DNA of 64,000 nt from Levilactobacillus tongjiangensis (GCF_003946345.1 NZ_RHNY01000008.1:62001-126000), one strand, 5' to 3'; shown: positions 34,359 to 44,929, counted from the first letter of the stretch. The notes: a model not told the origin generated them from the letters alone. A program made the numbers and translations.

Positions 34359-35456
34359 ATGAAATTTGAGATTATTGTTAGCTTGTTTGCTACCATGATT
34401 ATCTCCGCGGTCCTAACCCCGTTTGTACGCCGCTTTGCGTTTCAAATTGGTGCGGTGGATAAACCGAATCAGCGCCGGGTCAACAAGGTTCCCATGCCGA
34501 CGTTGGGCGGCCTAGCTATCTTTATTGCGTTTACTTTTTCAACGATGTTTTTATTGCGAGATCAAATGCCAACGCAACAGCTGTGGGGGTTGTTCGGTGG
34601 TGAATGTATCATCGTCGCCGGTGGGATGATCGACGACGTCTTCGAACTGAAGCCACGACAAAAGGTGATGTTTCAGTTGTTAGCGGCCATTGAAGTTTAC
34701 TTCGTGGCTGGTATCCGAATGCGGTATTTAACGTTACCATTCGTGGGTGCATGGCACTTTGGCTGGTTATCGTTGCCCATTACCTTGTTGTGGATTGTTG
34801 CCATCGTTAATGCCATTAACTTGATTGATGGTCTAGATGGATTGGCGACCGGGGTCTCAATTATTGCGTTAACGACGACTGGGATTACTGGATTGTTCTT
34901 CTTGAACGTAGCGAATACCTGGGTGGCCATCATGATTTTTGCACTAGTCGCCGCTATGGTGGGGTTCTTGCCATACAATTTCTTTCCAGCCCGCATTTAC
35001 TTGGGGGACACGGGGGCGCAATTCATTGGATTTATGATTGCCTGCTTCTCCCTGTACGGTTTGAAAAACGTGACCTTCATTTCCGTGATCATTCCGGTGA
35101 TCATTCTGGGTGTTCCCATCACGGATACGGTGTACGCTATGATTCGCCGGATTTTGAATCGGCAACCTATCTCTCACGCGGATAAGCACCATTTGCATCA
35201 TCGCTTGATGCAATTAGGATTGACGCACCGACAGACGGTTCTAGTAATTTACGGGATTGCGTTGATTTTCTCGTTTATTTCACTGTTGTACCCGCTGTCT
35301 ACGATTTGGGGGTCGGTACTGTTGACCATCGCGATTCTGATTGGCTTGGAGTTATTCGTCGAAGCCATCGGGCTAGTGGGGTCGGACCGACAGCCGCTCT
35401 TACACTGGATCAACCGGGTCGTTAAGAAGTTAACGTCGAAGAATTCGGAAAGATAG
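34359..35456 (+). CDS. tagO: Undecaprenyl-phosphate N-acetylglucosaminyl-1-phosphate transferase TagO/WecA
   Basis: First membrane step of wall teichoic acid (or other wall polymer) synthesis: moves GlcNAc-1-P from UDP-GlcNAc to undecaprenyl phosphate. PNQRRVNKVPMPTLGG, the DDVFELKPR Mg site, NLIDGLDGLATGVS and the HADKHHLHHRLM histidine motif are all visible, along with about 11 membrane segments. 365 residues. A single gene followed by a long palindrome and a terminator. Confidence 0.93.
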   Translation: MKFEIIVSLFATMIISAVLTPFVRRFAFQIGAVDKPNQRRVNKVPMPTLGGLAIFIAFTFSTMFLLRDQMPTQQLWGLFGGECIIVAGGMIDDVFELKPRQKVMFQLLAAIEVYFVAGIRMRYLTLPFVGAWHFGWLSLPITLLWIVAIVNAINLIDGLDGLATGVSIIALTTTGITGLFFLNVANTWVAIMIFALVAAMVGFLPYNFFPARIYLGDTGAQFIGFMIACFSLYGLKNVTFISVIIPVIILGVPITDTVYAMIRRILNRQPISHADKHHLHHRLMQLGLTHRQTVLVIYGIALIFSFISLLYPLSTIWGSVLLTIAILIGLELFVEAIGLVGSDRQPLLHWINRVVKKLTSKNSER

Positions 35457-35465
35457 GGATAAAGA

Positions 35466-35587
35466 GTGGACCCAAAGGCGTTTAGCTGGCGAGCATTAAC
35501 GGTGATAACCGAAGAATCCTGGTCTTGGATTGTTTGGTTATCAGTGTTAAGCGGAGTCAGCTGCCTTCGGGCGCACGTTTCCGCCAC
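35466..35587. repeat. Long intergenic palindrome, copy 2
   Basis: Imperfect hairpin: AAGGCGTTTAGCTGGCGAGC, ATTAACGGTGATAACC and GAATCC pair with GGATT, GGTTATCAGTGTTAA and CAGCTGCCTT; the centre is TGGTCTT. It shares AGCTGGYGAGCATTAAC and the GAATCC...GGATT core with copy 1 at 12540-12650. Confidence 0.8.
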
Positions 35588-35595
35588 ATAAAATT

Positions 35596-35632
35596 AAAGG
35601 AGCCAAGGGGAAAATTCCCAAGGCTCCTTTTT
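35596..35632. terminator. Bidirectional terminator tagO / yigZ
   Basis: AAAGGAGCCAAGG / CCAAGGCTCCTTT followed by T-run; A-rich on the other side. Confidence 0.85.
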
Positions 35633-35673
35633 ACGTGGAATCACATTACAATAGTGCTAGTGTTCAGATAAAC

Positions 35674-36336
35674 TTAATCACTTGACCGGCTGCTGGCGTT
35701 GATCTCAACCGGCACCTCGTTGTAGGCAATGTCGCCCAGGTCCACGGTTAGCCGGTCACTCAGCAGGTTGGTGATTGCTGTTTGTGTGGTGGTCACGGCG
35801 TCCAAATCAACGGCAATGGTGACTGAAACTGCAGCCGTGTACGTGGTGTCCATGATACTGATCTGATTTTCAGTGAGGTAGTGATTAAGACGGTCGTAGT
35901 TGGGATAGTCCACGGAAATCGTCATAGCTTGCTGTCGAACAAGTTTGACGACGCCGACCGCTTCAATTCCAGTGGAAGTGGCGTTGCTGTAAGCCCGAAT
36001 CAGACCACCGGCCCCCAGCTTGATACCGCCAAAGTAACGGGTGACCACCCCAATGACGTTGTGCAGGTGGTTGCGTTGGAGCACCGTTAGAATGGGAACA
36101 CCAGCGGTACCAGAAGGCTCGCCGTTGTCGCTTTCTCGTTGAATTTCATCATGCTCTCCGACCATGTAGGCCCAACAATGATGGGTGGCTTTCGGTTCCC
36201 GCGCGGTTACCGCAGCAATGAAGGCCTTGGCTTCGTCTTCGCTGGATACGCGACCGAGGTCGGCAATGAACCGTGATTTTTTAATTTCGAGTTCGTGATT
36301 ACCACTTGCTTGAATGGTTAAGTAGTCAGTTTCCAT
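35674..36336 (-). CDS. YigZ/IMPACT family protein
   Basis: 220 residues, two domains: N-terminal UPF0029 (ATHHCWAYMVG, SDNGEPSGTAG, VTRYFGGIKLGAGGLIRAY) and C-terminal DUF1949 ferredoxin-like domain. Family related to the eukaryotic translation regulator IMPACT; the bacterial role is not established (sometimes annotated YvyE). ATG with GAAAGGTG upstream. It diverges from comFA with about 96 bases between. Confidence 0.92.
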   Translation of the reverse strand: METDYLTIQASGNHELEIKKSRFIADLGRVSSEDEAKAFIAAVTAREPKATHHCWAYMVGEHDEIQRESDNGEPSGTAGVPILTVLQRNHLHNVIGVVTRYFGGIKLGAGGLIRAYSNATSTGIEAVGVVKLVRQQAMTISVDYPNYDRLNHYLTENQISIMDTTYTAAVSVTIAVDLDAVTTTQTAITNLLSDRLTVDLGDIAYNEVPVEINASSRSSD

Positions 36337-36432
36337 TGGCAGACACCTTTCTTCTAAATAAAGTTAGTTCTTAAAAAATTAGTGGCTCCCTTCACGTAGT
36401 TATTCAGTAGAGGCTGGAAGGGAGAACTTTTC

Positions 36433-37746
36433 TTGGATAATGATGAGCAATTCTTTGGGCGGTGGGTCCCGTCTGCAAGACCCCCGTTGAAACCGTTGGT
36501 AAACCGTGAGGCAATTGCGCAAAGTCGTGGCGCAGCTCGGTGCACCCGCTGTGGCAACTGGTTAACCGTGACAGATCAGTTACCAAACGGGGCACGGTAC
36601 TGTCGACAGTGCTTACAATTGGGTCGTTTGACCACGCACCATAAATTATACACTATTCCGGAACCCAATCAGTTTCCGAGGATGACAGAATCACCATTGA
36701 CCTGGTCGGGACAACTTAAACCACAACAGGTGGTGGCCGCAACGGCCGTTCGTAAATTGGCGGCGGCTAAGAAAAATCAATTGTTGTGGGCGGTCACTGG
36801 TGCTGGTAAGACGGAAATTCTGTACCCAGCATTGGCTTGGGCATTACAGCAAGGCTGGCGGGTCGCCTGGGCATCGCCGCGGGTGGACGTTTGCTTAGAA
36901 CTGGCGCCACGGCTGGCCCGGGCCTTTGCCGGTGTGTCACAGGCCGTCTTACATGGAAAACAGGAACAGCCCTATACCTATCGGCAATTGACAATTTGCA
37001 CCACGCACCAACTTTTGCGGTTCCAGGCCGCCTTTGATTGGCTGATTGTGGATGAAGTTGATGCCTTTCCGCTTACCACAAGTCCCATGCTACAACGTGC
37101 TGTGAAACAGGCTCAGAAGCCCAGTGGCAGTCATATTTTTTTGACCGCAACGCCGGGCCCTCATTTACAAAAACTAGTGGCGCAACGAAAAATAGCGGTG
37201 ACTTACGTGCCCTTACGATATCACGGCTATTTACTTCCACAGATGATGGTACATCTGAGCTGGCAATGGCGACAGCATTTGCTGAAGGGACGGTTGCCTG
37301 GTCACCTCGTTCGTCAATTACGGGGATACCAGCAGATTGGGCAGCGGTTTCTCCTATTTGTTCCCCACGTAGCGGATCTGGCACCCATTGCAGCAGCCTT
37401 GGCTCAGGCGGGGGTCGTTGGTGGGGTGACGGTCCACGCTGCTGACCCAGAACGAACTGCGAAGGTTCAGGCGATGCGCGACGAGCGTTGTCAGTTTTTA
37501 GTGACGACCACCATCCTCGAACGAGGGGTGACATTCCCCAACGTGGCCGTTGTCATTCTAGGTGGGGATGAGGCTGTCTTTTCAACGGCGGCCTTAGTCC
37601 AAATTGCTGGTCGGGCGGGCCGCCATGCTGCCCATCCCCGGGGTGAAGTGACGTGTTATTGTCAGAGCCAGTCGCGAACGATTCAGCAGGCCCGCGCCAT
37701 GATCGGTCATTTGAATCGGCAGGGACGTCAGCAGGGCGGTCAGTGA
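36433..37746 (+). CDS. comFA: Competence ATPase ComFA (DNA-uptake helicase-like)
   Basis: DEAD-box-like motor that helps pull single-stranded DNA into the cell. Four-Cys zinc module (CTRC...CRQC, about residues 36-60), Walker A TGAGKTE, DEVD Walker B (IVDEVDAF), ATPGP motif III, and the C-terminal helicase domain with TTTILERGVTFPNV and QIAGRAGRH. 437 residues. TTG start with GGGAGAAC upstream. Stop overlaps the comFC start. Confidence 0.94.
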   Translation: MDNDEQFFGRWVPSARPPLKPLVNREAIAQSRGAARCTRCGNWLTVTDQLPNGARYCRQCLQLGRLTTHHKLYTIPEPNQFPRMTESPLTWSGQLKPQQVVAATAVRKLAAAKKNQLLWAVTGAGKTEILYPALAWALQQGWRVAWASPRVDVCLELAPRLARAFAGVSQAVLHGKQEQPYTYRQLTICTTHQLLRFQAAFDWLIVDEVDAFPLTTSPMLQRAVKQAQKPSGSHIFLTATPGPHLQKLVAQRKIAVTYVPLRYHGYLLPQMMVHLSWQWRQHLLKGRLPGHLVRQLRGYQQIGQRFLLFVPHVADLAPIAAALAQAGVVGGVTVHAADPERTAKVQAMRDERCQFLVTTTILERGVTFPNVAVVILGGDEAVFSTAALVQIAGRAGRHAAHPRGEVTCYCQSQSRTIQQARAMIGHLNRQGRQQGGQ

Positions 37747-38420
37747 TGCCGGCGTGTGTATGGTGTAATCGGGACATTCCTCAGGTGGTGACCCTTGATC
37801 AAATACTCAGTTGGGGGCCGTTCCCCGTTCAGGAGGTTTGTCAAGCCTGCCGGGAACGATTAACCCCCATCACAGGTAGTTGCTGTTCACGGTGCGGTCG
37901 CCAGCAGCGTGCTGCCACTATTTGCCATGACTGTGAACGTTGGCGCGATGCGGTGATTAATCGGGCACTGTTTCAGTACGATGCTGGTTTCAAGGCTTAC
38001 ATGCAGCAGTACAAATTTCAGGGGGACTATGCATTACGAGTCGTGGTGCAGGCAACACTGGCCCGGGCCTTACAGCGAGCTACGTATGATGTGTTGGTTC
38101 CCATTCCGGTGGATGTGGCAACCTGGCAGAGCCGCGGGTTCAATCAAGTGACGGGGTGGCTGACCGGCCAACCGTTTTTTCAGGCACTTGAGGTGGTTGC
38201 TGACCATAAAGAACGTCCCCAGTCTGCCAAGACGCGGGCAGAGCGACTGGTCACGCCACAGCCGTTTTCATTAGCTCCCAATGCGTGCAAAGTGCTTCAG
38301 CACCAGCGTGTTTTACTGTTGGATGACGTCTATACGACTGGGCGAACAATTCGGCATGCCATTGATCAAATTAATTTGAGTGGTGCGAAAGCGGTTACCA
38401 GCCTGACTTTAGCACGTTAA
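37746..38420 (+). CDS. comFC: ComFC/GntX-like competence protein
   Basis: Phosphoribosyltransferase-fold protein. N-terminal zinc cysteines (CVWC, CQAC, CCSRCG, CHDC), middle QYKFQGDYALR, and the PRPP loop VLLLDDVYTTGRTIRHA. Start ATG 37746 overlaps the comFA stop (TGATG), so translation is coupled. 224 residues. Interacts with ComFA in studied species. Confidence 0.93.
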   Translation: MPACVWCNRDIPQVVTLDQILSWGPFPVQEVCQACRERLTPITGSCCSRCGRQQRAATICHDCERWRDAVINRALFQYDAGFKAYMQQYKFQGDYALRVVVQATLARALQRATYDVLVPIPVDVATWQSRGFNQVTGWLTGQPFFQALEVVADHKERPQSAKTRAERLVTPQPFSLAPNACKVLQHQRVLLLDDVYTTGRTIRHAIDQINLSGAKAVTSLTLAR

Positions 38421-38445
38421 ATTGTGATTATTTTACTTAGATTAA

Positions 38446-38474
38446 TTGTTTATGAGAGGGCTTTCTATTATAAT
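38446..38474 (+). promoter_or_regulatory. hpf promoter
   Basis: TTGTTT (38446-38451), 17-base spacer, TATAAT (38469-38474). The 80-base leader has an AGCCAAG...CTTGGCT hairpin just before the ribosome site. Confidence 0.8.
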
Positions 38475-38558
38475 AAATGTAAGCAAAGCATATTAGAAGA
38501 GTGGTCCTTCTAATGCTAAGCAAGCCAAGTATCTCTTGGCTGAAGGGAGAGAAGTTTT

Positions 38559-39113
38559 ATGCTCACATTTAATATTCGTGGTGAAAACATCGAAGTTACT
38601 GACGCAATACGGGATTACGTTGAAAAGCGTATCAGCAAGTTGGAGAAATATTTCGACAACAATGTTGAGGCAATTGCGCATATCAACCTGAAGGTCTACC
38701 AAAATAAGACAGCGAAGGTTGAAGTAACAATCCCACTCCCATACTTGACATTACGGGCAGAGGAAACCTCTCCGGACCTATATGCAAGTGTTGACCTGGT
38801 TACGGACAAGTTGGAACGTCAGATTCGCAAGTACAAGACTAAGGTTAACCGTAAGTCCCGGGAAAAAGGTTACAAAAACCTCGACTTCTCAGCTGAAACG
38901 CCAGACGCCGATTCCGACGACAATGGTGAGTTAGAAGTTGTCCGGACCAAGCGGGTTTCTTTGAAGCCGATGGATAATGAAGAGGCCGTTCTGCAAATGG
39001 ACATGTTAGGTCATGACTTCTTTATCTACGAAGATGCTGAAACCAATGGTATCAGCATCGTCTACCGCCGGAACGACGGCCGGTACGGTTTGATTGAAGC
39101 CGACGACGAGTAA
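38559..39113 (+). CDS. hpf: Ribosome hibernation-promoting factor, long form
   Basis: Dimerises 70S ribosomes into inactive 100S particles in stationary phase. N-terminal S30AE domain (IEVTDAIRDYVEKRISKLEKYF) and a C-terminal dimerisation domain (VVRTKRVSLKPMDNEEAVLQMDMLGHDFFIYEDA) joined by an acidic linker; 184 residues, i.e. the long Gram-positive type. Own promoter and terminator. Confidence 0.96.
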   Translation: MLTFNIRGENIEVTDAIRDYVEKRISKLEKYFDNNVEAIAHINLKVYQNKTAKVEVTIPLPYLTLRAEETSPDLYASVDLVTDKLERQIRKYKTKVNRKSREKGYKNLDFSAETPDADSDDNGELEVVRTKRVSLKPMDNEEAVLQMDMLGHDFFIYEDAETNGISIVYRRNDGRYGLIEADDE

Positions 39114-39130
39114 TGTTAAATCAGCTAACG

Positions 39131-39158
39131 AAGCACTGCAATTTTGCGGTGCTTTTTT
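39131..39158 (+). terminator. hpf terminator
   Basis: AAGCACTGCA-ATTT-TGCGGTGCTT followed by T6. Confidence 0.88.
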
Positions 39159-39312
39159 AGTTATAATTCGAAGAAGAAAGCGGTTACCCTTGCGTTGACC
39201 ACGTCTTAAAGTTTCATCTTGGGTTGGTTAGTGGTAAAATGTAGGTTGATTTATTGTAAATAAATGGGTAACTTTAAATAGACTTATTAAATGTACTGAA
39301 GGGAATTCTCAC

Positions 39313-41676
39313 ATGCCAAATATTTTGAAACGATGGGTCGAAAGTGATCGCCGGACTTTACGACGCCTCAGTAAATTAGCGGACCAAGTTGGTTCTTACG
39401 CTGATGAATACGAACAACTTTCAGACGATGATCTGAAAGCGAAAACGCCAGAGTTCAAGCAGCGCTACCAAGACGGCGAAACTTTAGACGACTTACTGCC
39501 TGAAGCGTTTGCTGCAATTCGTGAGGGCGCACGGCGGGTCCTCGGTCTCTATCCATTCCACGTGCAAATCATGGGGGGAATTGTGCTTCATGAGGGGAAT
39601 ATCTCTGAAATGAAGACCGGTGAAGGGAAAACCTTGACCGCCACGATGCCTGTCTACCTAAATGCCATTGCCGGCAAAGGGGTTCACGTTGTTACGGTTA
39701 ACGAATACTTATCCGCACGTGATGCCACTGAAATGGGTGAATTATACTCCTGGATGGGCTTAACGGTTGGGTTAAACTCCGCTGAGAAGTCACCAGAGGA
39801 GAAGCGTGAAGCCTACAATGCCGATATCACTTACTCAACTAACGGGGAAATCGGGTTCGATTACCTGCGTGATAACATGGTCGTCTACAAAGAAGACATG
39901 GTACAACGGCCGCTGAACTTCGCGATTGTCGATGAAGTTGACTCCATCCTGATCGATGAAGCGCGGACGCCATTGATTATTTCTGGCCAATCCGAAGGAA
40001 CGAGTGCCCTTTACCAACGGGTAGATCGTTTTGCTAAGACGTTACATGAAAAAGATGACTTTAAGATCGACTTGGAATCCAAGACGGTTGCTTTAACCGA
40101 TCAAGGGATTGAAAAAGCCGAAAAATACTTCAATTTGAAGAACCTGTATGATACGGACAACACGGCCTTGACCCACCATTTGGATCAAGCGCTGCGGGCC
40201 AACTTTATCATGTTACGTGATAAGGATTACGTGGTTCAAGACGGTGAAGTTCTGATTGTTGATTCCTTTACTGGACGGGTTATGGACGGTCGTCGTTACT
40301 CAGACGGGTTGCACCAAGCCATTGAAGCCAAAGAAGGCGTTGAGATTCAGGAAGAAACCAAGACGATGGCCAACATCACCTACCAAAACTTATTCCGGAT
40401 GTACAAAAAGCTTTCTGGGATGACTGGTACGGCGAAGACCGAAGCCGAAGAATTCCGGGAAATCTACAACATGGAAGTTGTTTCCGTGCCAACCAACAAA
40501 CCGGTTGTCCGGGTCGACCAACCTGATCTGTTGTACCCAACTTTGGAATCTAAATTTGATGCCGTTATTCGGGAAATCAAGGACTTGCATGAAAAGGGTC
40601 AACCAATGTTGATTGGTACCGTGGCCGTTGAAACTTCTGAATACTTGTCTGAACGTTTGGATCAAGAAAAAATTCCACACGTGGTCTTGAACGCTAAGAA
40701 CCATGCGAAGGAAGCCGATATCATTCAAAACGCTGGTCAACGTGGTGCCGTTACGATTGCCACCAACATGGCTGGGCGGGGGACCGATATTAAATTGGGA
40801 CCCGGCGTTGTCGAAATCGGTGGGTTAGCCGTTATCGGGACTGAACGTCATGAATCACGGCGGATCGATAACCAACTTCGTGGCCGTTCAGGTCGTCAAG
40901 GGGATCCTGGTATGACTCAGTTCTACCTGTCCTTGGAAGATGACTTGATGCGTCGATTTGGTTCAGACCGGGTCAAGAGTTTCTTGGAACGGATGAACGT
41001 TGACGGTGAGGATGCTGTTATCCGGAGCCGGATGATCACGAAGCAAGTGGAATCCGCGCAAAAGCGGGTTGAAGGGAATAACTACGATTCCCGGAAGAAC
41101 GTGTTGCAGTACGATGACGTAATGCGTCAACAACGGAACGTGATCTACGGCGAACGGAACCAAATCATTAACCAGGAAGAATCCCTCAAGTGGGTTCTGA
41201 TGCCAATGATCAAGCGGACCGTTGATCGCGTGGTTGACCTGCATACGCAAGGCGACCAAGCAGATTGGGACTTAGATACGTTACTGGACTTTGGGATTTC
41301 CGCAATGGTTACGCCTGAAAAGATCAGTTTAGACGCTCTGAAGAACAAGACGGCTGACGAGATCAAGGAATTCTTTATGGGCTTGGCCAACGACGTCTAC
41401 GCTGAAAAGCAAAAGCAACTTTACGATCCAGCTCAAATGTTGGAATTTGAAAAGGTTGTGCTGTTGCGGGTCGTGGACTCTCACTGGACGGACCATATCG
41501 ATGCCATGGATCAATTACGTCAATCAATTGGTTTACGTGGATACGGGCAATTAAACCCATTGGTTGAATACCAACAAGATGGGTTCCGGATGTTTGAAGA
41601 AATGATTTCAAACATTGATTACGATACTACCCGGTTGTTCATGAAGTCTGAAATTCGACAAAATATTACCCGGTAA
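39313..41676 (+). CDS. secA: Preprotein translocase ATPase SecA
   Basis: Motor for post-translational export through Sec[14 protein letters not shown] (Walker A), [19 protein letters not shown] (Walker B and following helix), [10 protein letters not shown] and [11 protein letters not shown] (motif VI) are visible; helical scaffold and wing in the C-terminal third. 787 residues. Ends in [10 protein letters not shown], without the C-terminal zinc/SecB-binding tail, which is common in lactobacilli. This is the housekeeping SecA1 type; no SecA2 is in this window even though a serine-rich adhesin remnant is. Confidence 0.97.
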   Translation: MPNILKRWVESDRRTLRRLSKLADQVGSYADEYEQLSDDDLKAKTPEFKQRYQDGETLDDLLPEAFAAIREGARRVLGLYPFHVQIMGGIVLHEGNISEMKTGEGKTLTATMPVYLNAIAGKGVHVVTVNEYLSARDATEMGELYSWMGLTVGLNSAEKSPEEKREAYNADITYSTNGEIGFDYLRDNMVVYKEDMVQRPLNFAIVDEVDSILIDEARTPLIISGQSEGTSALYQRVDRFAKTLHEKDDFKIDLESKTVALTDQGIEKAEKYFNLKNLYDTDNTALTHHLDQALRANFIMLRDKDYVVQDGEVLIVDSFTGRVMDGRRYSDGLHQAIEAKEGVEIQEETKTMANITYQNLFRMYKKLSGMTGTAKTEAEEFREIYNMEVVSVPTNKPVVRVDQPDLLYPTLESKFDAVIREIKDLHEKGQPMLIGTVAVETSEYLSERLDQEKIPHVVLNAKNHAKEADIIQNAGQRGAVTIATNMAGRGTDIKLGPGVVEIGGLAVIGTERHESRRIDNQLRGRSGRQGDPGMTQFYLSLEDDLMRRFGSDRVKSFLERMNVDGEDAVIRSRMITKQVESAQKRVEGNNYDSRKNVLQYDDVMRQQRNVIYGERNQIINQEESLKWVLMPMIKRTVDRVVDLHTQGDQADWDLDTLLDFGISAMVTPEKISLDALKNKTADEIKEFFMGLANDVYAEKQKQLYDPAQMLEFEKVVLLRVVDSHWTDHIDAMDQLRQSIGLRGYGQLNPLVEYQQDGFRMFEEMISNIDYDTTRLFMKSEIRQNITR

Positions 41677-41687
41677 ACGGGAACGTG

Positions 41688-41720
41688 ACGAGGCGGGAAG
41701 TGATTCCAGCCTCGTTTTGT
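41688..41720 (+). terminator. secA terminator
   Basis: ACGAGGCGGGAA-GTGA-TTCCAGCCTCGT followed by TTTG. Confidence 0.75.
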
Positions 41721-41824
41721 CTTAACCGACGGGGATCAGCTAGGGATGAAAACGATTGTCAGATTATTTCGTTTAAGCAGGTCACCAAACTAACCGAAAA
41801 TAACTTTAAAGGAGCCAATGCACA

Positions 41825-42941
41825 ATGGAATTAAGCGATGCAAAACGTGAAATTGCGACCATGCGCAGTCAGTTAACCGGCTTTAGGGGGTCGCTTTGAC
41901 TTTGATGCTTTAAATGAAAGCATTAGTGTCAATGAGTCCCAAATGGCTGAGCCTAATTTTTGGGACGATGCGCAGGCGGCACAACGATTGATCGATGCGA
42001 CCAATGAAATGAAGAAAAAAGTTGATGAGTACCAGAACCTAGCCAACCAAATTGATGATCTTGAGGTAGCCTTGGAGCTGCTTCAAGAGGAACCGGATGC
42101 AGATATGCAGGCAGAGTTTGAACAGGACTTTGCGACGGCGCAAAAGGCTCTCCAGCAGTATAGTCTCAACATGCTGCTGAACCAGAAGTATGACCACAAC
42201 AACGCTATTCTGGAAATTCATCCCGGGGCCGGGGGAACGGAATCTCAGGACTGGGGTGACATGCTCATGCGGATGTATACGCGTTGGGCGGAGCAACACG
42301 ACTTTAAAGTCACCGTATTGGACTACCAACCGGGCGACGTTGCTGGGTTAAGCAGTGCCACCTTGTTGATTGCTGGACACAACGCCTACGGTTATCTGCG
42401 TTCCGAAAAGGGCGTTCATCGGTTAGTCCGCATCTCGCCATTTGATTCGGCTGGGCGGCGCCACACGTCGTTCGCTTCCGTGGACGTCCTGCCAGAGCTG
42501 GATGATTCCGTGGATGTTGAAATCAATCCGGCAGATTTGAAAGTTGACGTTTACCGGGCATCCGGTGCCGGTGGACAACATGTCAACAAGACGTCTTCCG
42601 CGGTCCGAATCACCCACTTGCCTACGGGAATCGTGACGCAAAGTCAGGCGCAACGGTCGCAGCTTCAGAACCGGCAAACGGCAATGGGGATGTTGCGGGC
42701 CAAACTCTACGAACGGGAAGAGGAAAAGAAGGCCGAGGAAAAGGCGAAGCTTGAGGGCGACCAGATGGACATTGGTTGGGGCTCTCAGATTCGGTCGTAC
42801 GTTTTCCACCCGTATACTATGGTCAAGGATCATCGTACCAATTATGAAACGGGGAATGGGCAGGCCGTCATGGACGGCGACCTGGATCCATTTATTGATG
42901 CCTTTTTGCAGTGGCAGTTGAGTCAGAAGAATCCGGATTAA
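41825..42941 (+). CDS. prfB: Peptide chain release factor 2, with programmed +1 frameshift
   Basis: Recognises UGA and UAA. The first 24 codons (from ATG 41825, MELSDAKREIATMRSQLTG) end at an in-frame TGA (41897-41899) inside AGGGGG-TCG-CTTTGAC. This is the classic site: an internal Shine-Dalgarno AGGGGG three bases before CTT-TGA-C. Skipping T41897 continues as DFDALNESISV. The rest has RISPFDSAGRRHTS and the catalytic loop GAGGQHVNKTSSAVR. About 371 residues in all. The frameshift autoregulates RF2: low RF2 favours shifting. 150 bases downstream of secA, the usual order in Firmicutes. Confidence 0.97.
41885..41900 (+). promoter_or_regulatory. prfB recoding site
   Basis: AGGGGGTCGCTTTGAC: internal Shine-Dalgarno, slippery CTT and in-frame TGA for RF2-controlled +1 frameshifting. 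Confidence 0.96.
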
Positions 42942-42978
42942 TGATTTAGCAAAACCCTATTATTAAGATAATGGTTGC

Positions 42979-43012
42979 ACGGGTAACACGAATGTCGTGT
43001 TGCCCGTTTTTG
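42979..43012 (+). terminator. prfB terminator
   Basis: ACGGGTAACACG-AATGT-CGTGTTGCCCGT followed by T5. Confidence 0.9.
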
Positions 43013-43062
43013 TTTCATGCTATACTGAGGACAGCTATTTTTTCAGGAAGGATGTCGATTTC

Positions 43063-44217
43063 ATGCGGACATTAATTGCGCTGGGGAGTTATTTACTCCA
43101 GCCGCTGTTGTGGCTTGCCATTATTCGGGTCTGGTTGACCAGTAAGTCACGGATTAAAGCTGAACGTCGCAGTTTTGGAAGTGCGGTGTACAGTGATCAT
43201 TATGAGTTGCGGCATATGTTAACCCAGGGCTTGCTCCTGGGAGCGGGACTTTCGCTACTCAACTTTTTGCTAGGATTTAGTTTGCCGCTATTGTGGATCA
43301 TTATCTATGAGATTTTAGGAGCAGTTACCTTATTGTTATTGCCAACCACTGTTTTACCAATGACCTTGATCGTGGTAACCACCTTGTTAACGGTTCTGGC
43401 AGGCCCTTACATAACGGATAAACCTGATTTGTCGACTGTTGGGTTGAGTTGGCACGGTGTCGCTCATCTCAATTACTTATGGTTATTGGTTATTTTCTTC
43501 ATGATTTTGGGACACTGGCTGGCGAACTACGGTGGCCGCTTTGTGAGTCCCAAAATTTACGCCAAGCAGCGGGGCAAGCGAATTGCTGGCTACCCGTGGC
43601 GTGAGTTGCTGGTGCTTCCGATGGTGACATTAGTGCCAGGTGATTGGTTTACCAGTCAGCTAAGCTTTTGGCCAGTGTTAAATATCCACGGTCAAACGTA
43701 CGCCATTCTAGTAGTACCGCTGTTGCTGGGATTGAGGTTCACCGTTTTTCGGCAAGTGCCCCGTGAAGTGTATCGGCGCTTGGCCCGCAAAATGGTGTGG
43801 CTCGCTGCGTTGAGCTTGGTTGGCTTGGGTTGGACGGCTTGGCGCCCACAAGATTTGCCGGTCGGATTAATCGTCCTGTTAGTTGGTTACGGACTAGTCC
43901 TATGGCAAGCTAAACGCTATGATGAGCGGCAACAATTCTGGTATTCTCAAGTCGATGATGGCGTTCGCGTTTTAGCCATTCGTCCCCGCACGCCCGCAGT
44001 CAAAATGGACTTAGAGGCGGGAGACATCATTTTAGAGTGTAATCACCAAGCAATTAATAGTGAAACAAGTTTTTATGAAGCCTTATTGGCTAATCCAACG
44101 TATTGTCATTTACGGGTGCGTGATGTTCAGGGGGAACTGAAAGTGACCGAAACGGCCATTTATTCAGGCGCACCACATGAGATTGGCATCGTCCTATTCA
44201 GAGATCAGGAGGGGTAA
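43063..44217 (+). CDS. Multi-pass membrane protein with C-terminal PDZ domain
   Basis: 384 residues from ATG 43063 (AGGAAGG upstream). About eight to nine hydrophobic segments cover residues 1-290, with a basic loop KSRIKAERRSFGS after the first. The C-terminus is a PDZ-like domain (VLAIRPRTPAVKMDLEAGDIILECNHQAI) but there is no protease domain: no Ser-Lys or HDSG motifs are seen. Similar PDZ membrane proteins lie at this place in other lactobacilli. It directly precedes the PhoP/PhoR genes (5 bases), so it may be cotranscribed with them. A role in signal sensing is speculation. Confidence 0.8.
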   Translation: MRTLIALGSYLLQPLLWLAIIRVWLTSKSRIKAERRSFGSAVYSDHYELRHMLTQGLLLGAGLSLLNFLLGFSLPLLWIIIYEILGAVTLLLLPTTVLPMTLIVVTTLLTVLAGPYITDKPDLSTVGLSWHGVAHLNYLWLLVIFFMILGHWLANYGGRFVSPKIYAKQRGKRIAGYPWRELLVLPMVTLVPGDWFTSQLSFWPVLNIHGQTYAILVVPLLLGLRFTVFRQVPREVYRRLARKMVWLAALSLVGLGWTAWRPQDLPVGLIVLLVGYGLVLWQAKRYDERQQFWYSQVDDGVRVLAIRPRTPAVKMDLEAGDIILECNHQAINSETSFYEALLANPTYCHLRVRDVQGELKVTETAIYSGAPHEIGIVLFRDQEG

Positions 44218-44221
44218 ACCT

Positions 44222-44929
44222 ATGAGTAGAGTCTTAGTCGTCGATGACGAGCCAGCCATCGTGACGTTGCTACAGTACAACCTTGAACAAGCGGATTATC
44301 AAGTTGTGACGGCAATTGACGGTGAGCAGGCCTTAAACCTAGCGTTGCATGAGAAGTTTGATGTCATTTTGTTAGATTTAATGTTACCTAAGATGGATGG
44401 CGTAGAGGTGACAAAGCGTTTGCGTCAGGAAAAGATTAGTACGCCCATCATTATGATTACGGCTAAGACCAGTGAATTCGACACCGTTTTTGGGTTGGAA
44501 TTAGGAGCCGACGATTATATCACCAAACCGTTCAGTCCTCGTGAGGTCATTGCGCGAATGAAGGCGGTTATGCGGCGGTACCACGATGACGAGCCACAGG
44601 CGACGACGCCAACGAAGGCCGACCACCGGTTGCAGGTCGCTGACTTGACGATCGACCAGGATAAATTTCAAGTTAAACGGGGAGCAACCCCCATTGACTT
44701 GACGCCCAAGGAGTTCGAACTTTTACTCTTCTTTGCGAAGCGGCCGGGTAAAGTTTGGAGCCGTGAGCAGTTGCTCGAAGGCGTTTGGGGATTTGACTAC
44801 AGTGGGCAAACTCGGATGGTGGACATTCACGTGTCTCATCTACGCGAAAAAATTGAACTCGATCCAAAACATCCGGTTCTCTTGAAAACGGTGCGGGGGT
44901 TCGGCTACACGTTTGAGGCGCAATCATGA
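44222..44929 (+). CDS. phoP: Response regulator, OmpR/PhoB class (PhoP/PnpR-like)
   Basis: Receiver domain VLVVDDEPAIV with phospho-acceptor Asp52 in LLDLMLPKMDG, ITAKTSEF (conserved Lys) and a C-terminal winged helix (DLTPKEFELLLFFAKRPGKVWSREQLL). 235 residues; ATG 44222 with AGGAGGGG upstream, not the longer in-frame start at 44177. Followed by its kinase (ATGA overlap) and the pst operon with a Pho box, so phosphate control is strongly implied. Confidence 0.93.
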   Translation: MSRVLVVDDEPAIVTLLQYNLEQADYQVVTAIDGEQALNLALHEKFDVILLDLMLPKMDGVEVTKRLRQEKISTPIIMITAKTSEFDTVFGLELGADDYITKPFSPREVIARMKAVMRRYHDDEPQATTPTKADHRLQVADLTIDQDKFQVKRGATPIDLTPKEFELLLFFAKRPGKVWSREQLLEGVWGFDYSGQTRMVDIHVSHLREKIELDPKHPVLLKTVRGFGYTFEAQS